DNA from: Cacconaster sp045642485
GTDB taxonomy: Bacteria > Bacteroidota > Bacteroidia > Bacteroidales > UBA932
Length of the DNA: 64,000 nt
Direction: 5' to 3'
Assembly: GCA_045642485.1 (NCBI GenBank)
Contig: JAZUIV010000028.1
Location: forward strand, 1 to 64,000
The notes under the pieces are model-generated. The model was not told the DNA's origin. It made no database searches and saw only the letters and a program-made list of their open reading frames with translations. The stretch's first letter is position 1, and every line of letters begins with the position of its first letter. Shown in pieces: positions 18,219 to 27,625 of this stretch. The position numbers were made by a program, and so were the translations under genes.

Positions 18219-19752
18219 AGAGAAGAAATGCCAGAGCACAGAATCTGCCCGTCACGTCACCGTAACAGGCGAAGGGGGTTATATCCGTACGGGAGTATGC
18301 TTCCGCTTTGAATGAATCCTCCTTCCACCATCCTGTGGAGTGCAGAACGCGTCCTCTCTGGTCAATATGACCTGAAATGCCCGTATTTGCGGCCTGTATT
18401 ATGTCACGCCTGTATTCGATGGCTCTCAGCCTCGCGTAATTGAAGTGCTGGTGATAGCCGGGTGTGTCGCCCCACCAGCCGTCATTGGTGATTACAGTCA
18501 TAAATCCGGCACCGTCTTTCACTGCGTCCCTGCAATAGTCTCCGTAGATGGATTCATAGCATATCATCGCTCCAACCTTGTGTTTCCCGCAGGGTATGGC
18601 TTCCATCTTTTCCTGCGTGGCGTAACTTGAGGCGGAGCCGCCGAATTTTTCGAGGACCGCGCCGAAGAACGGCAGGATGTCGGAGTAGGGAACTATCTCC
18701 ACACCGGGTACGAGTTTGGATTTGAAATAGTGCCCGCAAACTCCGGAGCTGTCAAGTACCAGTGCCGTGTTGTATGAATCATACCATAATCCGTTTCTCA
18801 ACTGTTTCGAACTCCGGCCCGGTCTCAGGGCTGTTTTGTAGAAACGGTTAGTGAGTGCTCCCAGAAGCATCTTCGTGTCCCCCTTTGAAGCGAGAAAATC
18901 CCTGTATCCGGAAATGGAGGGGTTGGAAAGCGGATAATCTATGTCAACGTTGTAGGTGAAGGTTTCCGGGGTCACTATGAGTTCGGTGGAAGGGGTGATG
19001 CATCTGTCGGCAAGATCCAGCAACTTCGCGTCCAGAACTTCCTGCCCGATTACCCCGTATTTTGCGAACGGATCGACGTTCGGCTGGACAACGACAATTT
19101 CCACGGGTTCCCCTTCTTCCTCGAAGGTGTGATAACGGACCAGGGAATATGTGACGGGAATCAGGACCAGAGCGGCGGACATAGAACACAGAAGTCTCTT
19201 CTTTCGCTTTTCTTCAGCCTTTATTGTCAGGAATATCAATATGTTACACAGGAGAATCCAGAAAGTTCCCCCGGTGGTCCCGAGGATATCGTACCACTGC
19301 ACCGCCTCAGTCGAGCCGGCAAACGAGTTTCCCAAGGCAAGCCAGGGCCAGGAGAGTTCTATTTCATAATAGACGTGTTCCCAGGCGGTCCAGAATACGG
19401 CAAAGAAGAGGAGAGAGGCGCCTGCCCCGTTGCGTTTTCCATACCATCCGGCAATGGCGAATATTGCGGTCATCTGCAATGCGTTCAGGATTATCGCCGC
19501 CGCCGCCCCTACCGGAGAGACGTTCCATATCCACCAGGTGGTCAGGATATTGAACAGCAGGAAAGCGGAATAGTAAATCCCAAATTTGCCCTTCCGCCCC
19601 TCCCTGTTAAACTTTTCGGCCAGCAGGAACAATGGAACGAACGCTGCCAGAGAAAGAATTCCGGTGTGGGGAATCAGGTAAGGAAACGCGGACAGCAATG
19701 CGAATGCCGCCACGCAAACGGGGACTTTCCAGCCGGAGTGGATATTCATCAT
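18148..19752 (-). CDS. lnt: Apolipoprotein N-acyltransferase
   Basis: The 534-residue protein has about six N-terminal membrane helices and a C-terminal nitrilase-fold domain. The Glu-Lys-Cys triad is recognisable as VTPETF, KSKLVPGVE and MICYES. Lnt adds the third acyl chain to lipoproteins in the inner membrane. Two ATG codons are adjacent at 19752 and 19749. A -7 box ends only 6-9 bp before them, so the mRNA has almost no leader. The last 71 bp overlap the convergent 7TM-HD gene, giving a poorly conserved Lys/Arg-rich tail. Confidence 0.93.
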   Translation of the reverse strand: MMNIHSGWKVPVCVAAFALLSAFPYLIPHTGILSLAAFVPLFLLAEKFNREGRKGKFGIYYSAFLLFNILTTWWIWNVSPVGAAAAIILNALQMTAIFAIAGWYGKRNGAGASLLFFAVFWTAWEHVYYEIELSWPWLALGNSFAGSTEAVQWYDILGTTGGTFWILLCNILIFLTIKAEEKRKKRLLCSMSAALVLIPVTYSLVRYHTFEEEGEPVEIVVVQPNVDPFAKYGVIGQEVLDAKLLDLADRCITPSTELIVTPETFTYNVDIDYPLSNPSISGYRDFLASKGDTKMLLGALTNRFYKTALRPGRSSKQLRNGLWYDSYNTALVLDSSGVCGHYFKSKLVPGVEIVPYSDILPFFGAVLEKFGGSASSYATQEKMEAIPCGKHKVGAMICYESIYGDYCRDAVKDGAGFMTVITNDGWWGDTPGYHQHFNYARLRAIEYRRDIIQAANTGISGHIDQRGRVLHSTGWWKEDSFKAEAYSRTDITPFACYGDVTGRFCALAFLLSIAAALYAKGKRFFDGKRAAGRS

Positions 19753-19757
19753 AACTC

Positions 19758-19765
19758 CAAATATA
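19758..19765 (-). promoter_or_regulatory. -7 box of lnt
   Basis: Minus-strand TATATTTG, an exact consensus match, ends 5 bp before the first lnt ATG. No TTG at the usual distance. Confidence 0.55.
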
Positions 19766-19818
19766 GCAAGAATCTGCGTTTAAATAACTGCTGGAACGTT
19801 TTTTTTGTAACAAAATAT

Positions 19819-19826
19819 TATCTTTG
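19819..19826 (+). promoter_or_regulatory. -7 box of the LysE/Feo operon
   Basis: TATCTTTG, an exact match, lies 24 bp before the ATG at 19851. It excludes a TTG start at 19824, which would lie inside the box. Confidence 0.6.
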
Positions 19827-19850
19827 CAGGTTAATGTAACCCTGAAATCA

Positions 19851-20510
19851 ATGATAGAGATATTCCTGAAGTCGATTCTCGTAGGATTCTTCGCGGCTAT
19901 GCCGCTGGGCCCGATTGCCATACTTGCCCTTCAGAAAACACTTAGCGGAGGGTGGCGGACAGGGTTTTCCGTGGGTTTCGGCTCATCTTTCGGGGATACT
20001 CTCTACGCTGCAATCTCAGTCCTGTCAATAGCTTTCATAAGCCAGTTCCTTGATGATCACAAGGCTTGGGTATTGGTTGTGGGCGGAGCAATCATTCTGT
20101 TCATCGGCTTTGGAATAATGCTGACCAATCCTGTGGCTGAAATCCGTCAGAAAAACCAGAAGAAGAAAAAAGGCTTTTTCAAGAACGGTATTCTCCAGGC
20201 AACTTCCCAGGGATTCCTGATGACTCTGGCCAATCCCGGAGCTTTGGTGCTGATGCTCGGCATTGTCGCCTTTTTCAAACTGGATTTGGGCTCGGCTCCT
20301 TCCTATTACGCGGGAGTGGTATCTTCCATAGTGGGAGTCTTCATCGGAACAAATTCCTGGTGGATGGCATTCATTTCCGTAATTAATCTGTTCAGAAAAA
20401 AGTTCAGATTGCGTCAGTTGATAGTGATAAACCGCATTTCAGGAGTTGTAATTGCGGTGCTTGGTGCAGTTTCGGCGATACAGGGCATTATTAGATTGAT
20501 GGAAATATGA
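19851..20510 (+). CDS. LysE/RhtB family exporter
   Basis: The 219-residue membrane protein has six hydrophobic segments and the family's N-terminal signature AMPLGPIAILALQKTLSGG. Members export amino acids or related small compounds; substrate cannot be read from sequence. A basic loop (RQKNQKKKKGFFKNG) follows the third helix. It overlaps the FeoA-FeoB start by 4 bp (ATGA), so it is co-translated with the iron genes, an association whose meaning is unclear. Confidence 0.88.
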   Translation: MIEIFLKSILVGFFAAMPLGPIAILALQKTLSGGWRTGFSVGFGSSFGDTLYAAISVLSIAFISQFLDDHKAWVLVVGGAIILFIGFGIMLTNPVAEIRQKNQKKKKGFFKNGILQATSQGFLMTLANPGALVLMLGIVAFFKLDLGSAPSYYAGVVSSIVGVFIGTNSWWMAFISVINLFRKKFRLRQLIVINRISGVVIAVLGAVSAIQGIIRLMEI

Positions 20511-22801
20511 CACTCAAAGACCTGAAAGCAGGACAGACTGCTGTTGTGACGGCAGTCGGAGGTCAAGGCGCACTGCGTCAGCATTTTCTGGATATGGGAA
20601 TTATCCCCGGGGTGGCAATGAGATTCATAAAGACTGCCCCTATGGGTGACCCGATGGAGTTCCGCCTGAACGGTTACACACTTACCCTCAGGTCCGACGA
20701 TGCCCGTGAAATATCTGTTTCGGAATTTTCCTCCTCGGATATTCCCGCAGTGGATACAGTCCCGGAGGAACGCTCCTCAAGGGCTGCCTATTCCCACCCG
20801 GGACTTGGAGAGGACGGAGTCCATCACAACAGGAAGGACGAACATCCCCTTCCCGCCGGGACAAAGCTTTCCTTTGCTCTTGTGGGCAATCAGGACAGCG
20901 GGAAGACAACTCTCTTCAACCAGATGAAAAAGGAGGATTTTTCAGTCACGGATCTTCCCGGCATCTACTCCCTTTCCCCGTTCAGCAACGATGAAGTTGT
21001 AACACGTGATTTCATTTTGAAGAAGCGCCCCCACGGCATTATCAACATTGTGGATGCTTCCAATATCGGGCGCAATTTATACCTGACCCTTCAGCTGATT
21101 GAGCTTGGCATTCCTATGGTGGTGGCACTCAATATGATGGATGAAGTTTCCGCCAACGGAGGCGCGATTCTGGTCAATGAAATGGAAGGAATGTTGGGAG
21201 TGCCGGTCATTCCCATTTCAGCGGTCAAAGGGAGGGGAATAGGGGAGTTGGTCGAGCACGCCAGGCACGTCGCCCAATACGTTGAAGCACCTTTAAGAAA
21301 TGATTTCTGCGGTTCCGATGCGCGTGGAGGCGCAGTTCACCGCTGCATACACGCGATTATGCACCTGATAGAGGATCACGCTTCCCGCGCCGGCATTCCC
21401 TGCCGTTTCGCCGCCACCAAACTCGTGGAGGGCGACCGGGATATTCTGGATTCTCTTGAACTGGACAGCAATGAGAAGGAGATGCTCGAGCATCTTGTCT
21501 CTCAAATGGAGAGCGAAAGAGGACTGGACCGCAATGCGGCCATTGCAGAGATGAGGTTCGATTTCATCTCCCGTCTGTGCGCGGCAACGGTGATACGGCC
21601 TGCGGAAAGCCGCCAGCAGAAACGCAGCCAGCGTCTTGACAGGATTCTCACGGGAAGGTTCACGGCGCTTCCTTCCATGCTGCTGATAGTGGCGTCTCTT
21701 TTCTTTCTGACGTTCGGCCCCGTGGGGAGTACTCTGGAAAACCTCCTCAAGAATTTCATAGGGTGGCTTTGGTCGGAAACGGACGCTTTGTTGTCGGCCT
21801 ATGGCCTTAATCCTGTCGTTCAGTCTCTTGTGACGGACGGTATTTTCAACGGCGTGGGGACTGTCTTATGTTTCCTGCCCTACATCATAATCCTTTTCTT
21901 CTGCCTTTCGATTATGGAGGACAGCGGATATATGGCCCGGGTTGCCTTTGTGATGGATTCTCTGCTCAGGAAAATCGGTCTTTCCGGCGGCAGCATCGTA
22001 CCTATGCTGTCCGGTTTCGGATGCACTGTCCCAGCAGTTATGGCGACCAGGACCCTCCCTTCCGTGAGGGACCGCAAGATGACGATTCTTCTGATTCCCT
22101 TTATGAGTTGCTCGTCCAAATTGCCGGTATATACTCTTTTGGCGGCGGCCTTTCTGTCAGGTTCGGCCACTTTCCTCATACCCGGCCTATATCTTTTCGG
22201 AATATTGTGCGGGGTTATGGTAGCCTTCCTGTTCCGCAAGACCATTTTCAAGGGTGAACCCGTCCCGTTTGTGATGGAACTGCCTCCATACAGGCTGCCT
22301 TCCCTGAAGAATGTGATGAGGCTCCTGTGGGAGAAGGCCAGGGATTTTGTCACAAATGCATTTACCGTGATTTTTGTGGCCTCCATTGTCATCTGGTTCC
22401 TGCAGACGTTCGATTTCCGTATCAATGTGGTTTCCGATCCCGAAGATAGTATGCTGGCCGTGATTTCGGGTTTTGTCGCTCCTCTGTTCACCCCTTTGGG
22501 GTTCGGCAACTGGCAGGTGTCAACGGCCCTGATAACCGGTTTTATGGCTAAGGAGAGCGTGGTGTCCACTTTGTCAGTCCTTCTGGGGCAGGGGGCTGCG
22601 GCTCTGTCTTCGTTCCTTCCGCCGGCGGCCCTGCTTTCACTGCTTGTATTCATCCTTCTCTATACGCCGTGTGTAGCCTCGATTTCCGTTGTAAAACGTG
22701 AACTCGGGTTCAAATGGGCCACTGGGATGGTTGTCCTTCAGTGTCTTGTGGCATATGCCGCCGCATATGTCGTGTACACCCTTGCCCTGCTTATACTATG
22801 A
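20507..22801 (+). CDS. feoB: FeoA-FeoB fusion ferrous iron transporter with a shortened G domain
   Basis: The 764-residue protein has an N-terminal FeoA SH3-like domain (about 1-75), a linker, a FeoB G domain (from about 122), and the membrane part with GFGCTVPAVMATR and TPCVAS cysteines. G1 is GNQDSGKTT (residues 127-135), G3 DLPG (149-152), G4 NMMD and G5 ISAVKG. Family members have roughly 30 residues between G1 and G3, including G2/switch I (GNxPGVT); here only about ten residues (139-148) remain and no G2 Thr is present. Asp130 replaces the Asn that binds K+ in other FeoB proteins. The reading frame is intact. It resembles the FeoA-FeoB type common in Firmicutes, and is followed by a Cys-rich small protein. 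Confidence 0.93.
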   Translation: MTLKDLKAGQTAVVTAVGGQGALRQHFLDMGIIPGVAMRFIKTAPMGDPMEFRLNGYTLTLRSDDAREISVSEFSSSDIPAVDTVPEERSSRAAYSHPGLGEDGVHHNRKDEHPLPAGTKLSFALVGNQDSGKTTLFNQMKKEDFSVTDLPGIYSLSPFSNDEVVTRDFILKKRPHGIINIVDASNIGRNLYLTLQLIELGIPMVVALNMMDEVSANGGAILVNEMEGMLGVPVIPISAVKGRGIGELVEHARHVAQYVEAPLRNDFCGSDARGGAVHRCIHAIMHLIEDHASRAGIPCRFAATKLVEGDRDILDSLELDSNEKEMLEHLVSQMESERGLDRNAAIAEMRFDFISRLCAATVIRPAESRQQKRSQRLDRILTGRFTALPSMLLIVASLFFLTFGPVGSTLENLLKNFIGWLWSETDALLSAYGLNPVVQSLVTDGIFNGVGTVLCFLPYIIILFFCLSIMEDSGYMARVAFVMDSLLRKIGLSGGSIVPMLSGFGCTVPAVMATRTLPSVRDRKMTILLIPFMSCSSKLPVYTLLAAAFLSGSATFLIPGLYLFGILCGVMVAFLFRKTIFKGEPVPFVMELPPYRLPSLKNVMRLLWEKARDFVTNAFTVIFVASIVIWFLQTFDFRINVVSDPEDSMLAVISGFVAPLFTPLGFGNWQVSTALITGFMAKESVVSTLSVLLGQGAAALSSFLPPAALLSLLVFILLYTPCVASISVVKRELGFKWATGMVVLQCLVAYAAAYVVYTLALLIL

Positions 22802-22938
22802 ATGCCTTGACGGTCATATTCATTGTTCTGATTGCGGTCGCCTTCGCGGCGGCTCTGATTCATATTTTCCGCCGCGGTTCCGGGTGCTCCGGTTGTCCGA
22901 TATCAACTCTCTGCCCCAAACGTTCCTGCAAGAAATAA
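22798..22938 (+). CDS. FeoB-associated Cys-rich membrane protein
   Basis: A 46-residue protein with one membrane helix (about 4-22), then four Cys in GCSGCPISTLCPKRSC and a basic end. This matches the small FeoB-associated proteins found after feoB in Firmicutes and Bacteroidota; they may act like FeoC or hold iron. It overlaps the feoB stop by 4 bp (ATGA) and is coupled to it. Confidence 0.82.
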   Translation: MNALTVIFIVLIAVAFAAALIHIFRRGSGCSGCPISTLCPKRSCKK

Positions 22939-22955
22939 TTTCAAAAAATCTTCTG

Positions 22956-23720
22956 ATGAGACTGAGCAAATATATCTCCTATTTCTATTACATCCCTCTG
23001 CTGGTAAGCTGCTGCAATCTTCCGGAGAAGATTTCGTATGTGGAGGTGAACGGTCAGAAACTGCTTTATTCCGTGAGAGGGCCGGAGGATGGATATCCTG
23101 TTGTCCTGATGCATGGCAACGGGGGATCCCACAAGAGTATGGCTACCCAGCAGATACAACTGGCAAAAGCCGGATACAGAGTGTATTGTCCCGATTCGAG
23201 AGGGCAGGGGGCCAATGAACCTATAGAAGAATACCATTATGCCGACATGGCCGAGGATTGCTGGCAGTTCATTCAGAAACTTGGCCTGGAGAAACCGGTT
23301 GTCGGCGGGTGGAGCGACGGCGGTATCAATACTCTTCTCCTTGAGATGGCCCATCCCGGGACTTGCGCCGCAATCATAGTGGCGGGAGCCAACCTGTTCC
23401 CGGACTGCGGAGAAGGTTTTGAGGAGTTCAAGGCGTGGATTCTCGAACAGGGGACTCCTCTTGTGATGATGATGCTGAATGAACCGCATATCGAACCTGC
23501 CGACCTTTCCGCCATCAAATGCCCCGCGCTGATTACCGTGGGCGGCAAAGACCTGATTTCGGTGGAGCATACCGAGTTGATTGCGAATTCAATTCCGGGT
23601 TCGGAACTGATTGTCTTCAAGGGAGCTTCCCACAGCAGTTACATCAAGCGTAACCCCCGTCTCGGACGCGCTTCAATCGCATTTCTCAAGAAAAACTCCA
23701 TATCTACATTGAAAAACTGA
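22956..23720 (+). CDS. Alpha/beta hydrolase, predicted lipoprotein
   Basis: The 254-residue protein has a lipoprotein-type signal with lipobox LVSC near residue 19. Its alpha/beta hydrolase features are the oxyanion region MHGNGG, nucleophile Ser in GWSDGG, acid Asp in GGKDLIS and His in GASHSSY. It could be an esterase acting on acylated sugars, but sequence does not show the substrate. It is the first gene of a run with GH130 (gap 3 bp) and an MBL protein. The ATG at 22956 is supported by the signal peptide; earlier in-frame codons overlap feoB. Confidence 0.8.
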   Translation: MRLSKYISYFYYIPLLVSCCNLPEKISYVEVNGQKLLYSVRGPEDGYPVVLMHGNGGSHKSMATQQIQLAKAGYRVYCPDSRGQGANEPIEEYHYADMAEDCWQFIQKLGLEKPVVGGWSDGGINTLLLEMAHPGTCAAIIVAGANLFPDCGEGFEEFKAWILEQGTPLVMMMLNEPHIEPADLSAIKCPALITVGGKDLISVEHTELIANSIPGSELIVFKGASHSSYIKRNPRLGRASIAFLKKNSISTLKN

Positions 23721-23723
23721 ATT

Positions 23724-24791
23724 ATGAAACGTCAACTTTTGATTATCAATTTTCTGATTCTACTGACATCCTGTTCGTCCGTCAGCCCGGACTGGGTTAT
23801 CGGCCCCTTCGTACGTCTCTCCCAGGATGCCGTAATCAAGCCGGACACGACAAAAGTCTTCTTCTGTCCGATGCGCGGCGAAAGAGTCAGATGGCAGGAA
23901 AGTGACACTTTCAATCCTGCCGCCACGCTCAAGGACGGTAAGATTGTCGTTCTCTTCAGAAGCGAAGACAACAGCGCAACCGGCATAGGCTCCCGCACTT
24001 CAAGGATAGGATATGCCGAAACTGTGGACGGGGTGAATATGTCAATAGCCCCCGAACCGGTCCTTTTCCCTGCTGATGATGCTCAGAAGGATCTTGAATG
24101 GCCGGGAGGATGTGAGGACCCCAGGGTGGCCCGTACGGAAGATGGTCTGTACGTTATGCTCTACACATCCTGGAATCGTGACACGCCGCGTCTTTGTGTA
24201 GCGACTTCCCGTGACCTTGTGCACTGGGACAAGCACGGCTTTGCGTTCAGGGATGCTTACGACGGCAGGTTCGCCGATATGCCCTGCAAGTCCGCATCCA
24301 TTGTGACGAAACTTGATGCAAATGACGAACTGGTCATAGAAAAAATAGATGGCAGGTACCTGATGTATTGGGGAGAGAATTTTGTCAATCCGGCGGTCTC
24401 GGAAGATCTTATCCATTGGACTCCGATGCTTGACAGGGATGGGAATCTGATGAGGATAATGGAACCCAGAGAGGGCAGATTCGACAGCGCTCTTACGGAG
24501 TGCGGACCTCCAGCTGTCCATACAAAAGATGGTATAGTTCTGATATACAACGGAAAGAGTGAGGAGACCGGAGCATACTGCGGTGGTCAGGCTCTTTTTG
24601 ATTCGAAGAATCCTCTGAAGTTGATTGCACGTACTGACGAACCTTTCTTCGTTCCCGAGGCGGAATTTGAGAAGACCGGGCAGTATGTCGATGGGACTGT
24701 GTTCTGCGAGGGCCTGGTAAGATACAAAGGCGGCTGGTATCTCTATTACGGATGCGCCGATTCTTTCGTCGGAGCGGCCATATCCAGATAG
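23724..24791 (+). CDS. GH130-family mannoside phosphorylase or mannosidase, predicted lipoprotein
   Basis: A 355-residue five-bladed beta-propeller-type enzyme. The lipobox is LLTSC near residue 17. GH130 signs are GGCEDPRV (Asp132 as candidate catalytic acid), and the C-terminal block with YVDGTVFCEGLV and GGWYLYYGCADS. GH130 members either phosphorolyse beta-1,4-mannosides or hydrolyse beta-1,2-mannosides; being secreted suggests hydrolysis, but this is inference. It lies between an alpha/beta hydrolase and an MBL gene. Confidence 0.85.
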   Translation: MKRQLLIINFLILLTSCSSVSPDWVIGPFVRLSQDAVIKPDTTKVFFCPMRGERVRWQESDTFNPAATLKDGKIVVLFRSEDNSATGIGSRTSRIGYAETVDGVNMSIAPEPVLFPADDAQKDLEWPGGCEDPRVARTEDGLYVMLYTSWNRDTPRLCVATSRDLVHWDKHGFAFRDAYDGRFADMPCKSASIVTKLDANDELVIEKIDGRYLMYWGENFVNPAVSEDLIHWTPMLDRDGNLMRIMEPREGRFDSALTECGPPAVHTKDGIVLIYNGKSEETGAYCGGQALFDSKNPLKLIARTDEPFFVPEAEFEKTGQYVDGTVFCEGLVRYKGGWYLYYGCADSFVGAAISR

Positions 24792-24816
24792 GGATTCCGG
24801 TTTGTAAATTTCCGGG

Positions 24817-25653
24817 ATGAAAATAACCGTATTGTCAGATAACATAGGGTCGGGAGTCCTGAAAGGGGAGTGGGGCCTTTCTTTCCACATCAAGTATGAC
24901 GGGGGAAGAATCCTTCTGGATACCGGCGGTTCCGGACTTTTCCTGAAAAATGCAGGACTGCTCGGAATCGACCTTTCCGCGGTGGACGCCGCGGTCCTGT
25001 CCCACGCCCATTATGACCACTCTCTCGGAATGGGGGATTTCTTCAAGGCCAATGAGAAAGCACCGTTCTATCTCAGCCCGGAAGCCTCTGAGGACTGCTA
25101 TTCCGGCCGGCGCTTCTTCGGCCGCTATATCGGCATCCCCCAAGGGGTTCTCTCCCGGTATGCTTCGAGGATACGCAGACCGTATGGTATAACTCAGATT
25201 CTTCCCGGAGCGTTCATCGTGCCGCACAGTACGCCCGGGCTTGAAAGGGTCGGGCGAAAATCCCGAATGTACCGCAAGCGGTGTTTCCTTGACTATCGTG
25301 TGGATGACTTCTCCCACGAGCAGACCCTTGTCCTGAAATCATCGGACGGACTCGTCATTCTCAACAGTTGTTCCCACGCCGGTGCCGACGTGATTGTGGA
25401 TGAGGTGAAGAAGGCTTTCCCGGCAGATACGGTCAGTACCTACATCGGAGGGCTTCATCTTTTCCGACTGAACGATAGGGAAGTGACCGATGTCGCCGGG
25501 CGTATCAGGGATGCCGGCATCAGCGGGCTCTATACGGGCCACTGTACGGGGGAAAGGGCATATGAGATACTCCGGCAGGAACTCGGTGACTGTGTGCATC
25601 AGTTCCATTGCGGTATGGAGATTATGCCGACAAAGTTTTCGTGCCGGCACTGA
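24817..25653 (+). CDS. MBL-fold metallohydrolase
   Basis: The 278-residue cytoplasmic protein has the metal-binding motif HAHYDH (LSHAHYDHSLGMG), followed by SCSHAGAD and TGHCTG which supply further His ligands. It resembles the MJ0301-type group sometimes called dihydropterin/aminobenzene phosphate synthase-like. Substrate unknown. It is 25 bp after GH130 and probably in the same transcript. Confidence 0.85.
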   Translation: MKITVLSDNIGSGVLKGEWGLSFHIKYDGGRILLDTGGSGLFLKNAGLLGIDLSAVDAAVLSHAHYDHSLGMGDFFKANEKAPFYLSPEASEDCYSGRRFFGRYIGIPQGVLSRYASRIRRPYGITQILPGAFIVPHSTPGLERVGRKSRMYRKRCFLDYRVDDFSHEQTLVLKSSDGLVILNSCSHAGADVIVDEVKKAFPADTVSTYIGGLHLFRLNDREVTDVAGRIRDAGISGLYTGHCTGERAYEILRQELGDCVHQFHCGMEIMPTKFSCRH

Positions 25654-25672
25654 TTAGGGCCTGCCGCTATCT

Positions 25673-27622
25673 TCAGAAAGCCGTGACCGGGCTGATAATC
25701 GCAACATATCCGCCTCCGGCTGCCAGATGGACTTTGAGAGGCTTTGCGGTTTTTGCTGAAACGGTCTTGTGCGTAAGGTCGGTGGCGACTTTGTCGGCCT
25801 TTTTCCCGTCGGCCCAGTATTCGATGCTGACGGATTCCCTTCCGGTGAATCCCAGGTCTATGGTCACGTCGCGGGCCACCTCGTTGTTCATCACGCCCAG
25901 ATACCATTTGTCACCGCTGCGTTTGGCAATGATGACGTATTCTCCCGGATAGCCCTCGATGAACCGTATGTCATCCCATTGGGTGGGGACAACCGAAAGA
26001 AAATCGGCTCCCGGCTGACCGAGCACGTTCGATGGGTGGTCGCAAAATACGGTGTGGGGACTTTCGTAGATGACGAATTTGGAGAGTTCCGCGCAGCGGG
26101 TGTTCATCATTGTCGAGGGGGATACCTGTTTGTGCTCACCCTGGGCCTCGTTCAGGAATGCTCCGGGAGTGTAGTCCATTGCTCCCGCCAGCATCCTGGT
26201 GAATGCGAGGGTGACGTTGTGGGACGGGGTGATGTTGTCAGACCATTTCGAGTATTCGCCCCCCATAACGCCCTCTCTCGTGACCTGATTCGGCCAGGTG
26301 CGGTCTATGCCGTCCGGGCGGTATGCGCCGTGGAAATTGACCATAAGGTGATGCTCGGCGGCGCATTTGACGATGCGTCTGTACCAGTTGACCATCTCCT
26401 GGTCGTTCCTGTCCATAAAGTCTATCTTGATTCCGGCGACTCCCCACTTCTCGTATGTGGCGAAGGCCTCCTTGTACGCATCGTTGCGGTTGACGTCATC
26501 CGAGTAGATCCAGACCCATATCTTCACCCCGCGCTCACGGGCGTATGAGATGATTTCCTGCATATCAATCTGCGGGGCATCCTTGACGATATCGGCCTCG
26601 GGCTCGTCGAAGGGACCGTACCACTGCCAGTCCACCAGCATATAGGGCCACCCCTGCGCGGCCGCTAGGTCGATGTATTCCTTTATCACCGGCATTTCCA
26701 TTTTGACGTCTTCGCTCCACCAATTGTCCCACGCACTGATACCGGGCTTTATCCAGGACGGGTCCCCGATTGCGCAGGGAGGGTTGAGGCTGCGTATCAT
26801 CTCGGACTCGATGAAGCGGCCGGGATTGTCCGCAACCATAATGACGCGCCAGGGGGTGTCCTGTTTCTCAAAGAATCGGGCGGCCACGCCGTTCTCATCC
26901 TCGCCCGGCAGCGGTGCAAGGCGGGAGATGATGGAGCCTTTCGAACCGGCTGCGAACCATCCCGGGAAATTGTCCAGGCAGGCATCTGAAAGGGCCAGCC
27001 AGTTGTCCCTGTCGATTTCAACGAGAAGGGGGAGAAGATCCACCTCTTCAGGGGTCATCTCCGCCACCGGGGTCTTTATGAACTGAGTTTCCTGCGAACC
27101 TGTGAAACTGCCGTCCGCATTGTGCCCGATCCAGGCATAGGACCCTGCAGGAACCCTGTATTGGGTGAGTTCGCGGGTAATCTTGCGGTCTCCGGGGCAA
27201 TCCGAGCCGTACAGAGTGTATCTGAACGCGGCCCCTTCATTGTACACGCGGACTGAGATATCCATTCTGCGGCGGTCCTTCGCACTTTCACGGAGTTTGA
27301 GAACTGTCTCGTTATAAGGAAGTTCTATGTGTGAGTGCTTGTTTCTGACCACGGGGTCCCAGATGTCGGTGTGCTGCGTGACCTCGCCCGGCGCAACCAG
27401 TTCGAAGCCGTCGGACATCGGCTCCTCGCCCTTGAATTCGAAGCCGAGAGGGGAGCGGTCAATCAGTGTGCGTCCGTTGAATGAGAGGCTGTAACCGAGC
27501 GCCCCGTCCGTGCTGACCGTGACGGTGATGCGCGAGTCCGGGGAGGATACGGTTATGTTCTCTGCGGTGACGGCCTGTGCAACAAGGCCGAGTGTGATGA
27601 AAGTCGCAAGAATCTTTTTCAT
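25673..27622 (-). CDS. GH97 family glycoside hydrolase, retaining alpha-galactosidase type
   Basis: The 649-residue secreted enzyme has a signal peptide (cleavage after AVTA, near residue 20), an N-terminal beta-super-sandwich (about 22-280), a TIM barrel (about 290-540) and a C-terminal beta domain. IKIDFMDRND with Asp401 matches the nucleophile position of retaining GH97b alpha-galactosidase; inverting SusB-type alpha-glucosidases use two Glu instead. Length fits the GH97b type. Expression is probably controlled from the -7 box at 27663-27670, with a five-copy hexamer repeat as most of its leader. Confidence 0.9.
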   Translation of the reverse strand: MKKILATFITLGLVAQAVTAENITVSSPDSRITVTVSTDGALGYSLSFNGRTLIDRSPLGFEFKGEEPMSDGFELVAPGEVTQHTDIWDPVVRNKHSHIELPYNETVLKLRESAKDRRRMDISVRVYNEGAAFRYTLYGSDCPGDRKITRELTQYRVPAGSYAWIGHNADGSFTGSQETQFIKTPVAEMTPEEVDLLPLLVEIDRDNWLALSDACLDNFPGWFAAGSKGSIISRLAPLPGEDENGVAARFFEKQDTPWRVIMVADNPGRFIESEMIRSLNPPCAIGDPSWIKPGISAWDNWWSEDVKMEMPVIKEYIDLAAAQGWPYMLVDWQWYGPFDEPEADIVKDAPQIDMQEIISYARERGVKIWVWIYSDDVNRNDAYKEAFATYEKWGVAGIKIDFMDRNDQEMVNWYRRIVKCAAEHHLMVNFHGAYRPDGIDRTWPNQVTREGVMGGEYSKWSDNITPSHNVTLAFTRMLAGAMDYTPGAFLNEAQGEHKQVSPSTMMNTRCAELSKFVIYESPHTVFCDHPSNVLGQPGADFLSVVPTQWDDIRFIEGYPGEYVIIAKRSGDKWYLGVMNNEVARDVTIDLGFTGRESVSIEYWADGKKADKVATDLTHKTVSAKTAKPLKVHLAAGGGYVAIISPVTAF

Positions 27623-27625
27623 TGT

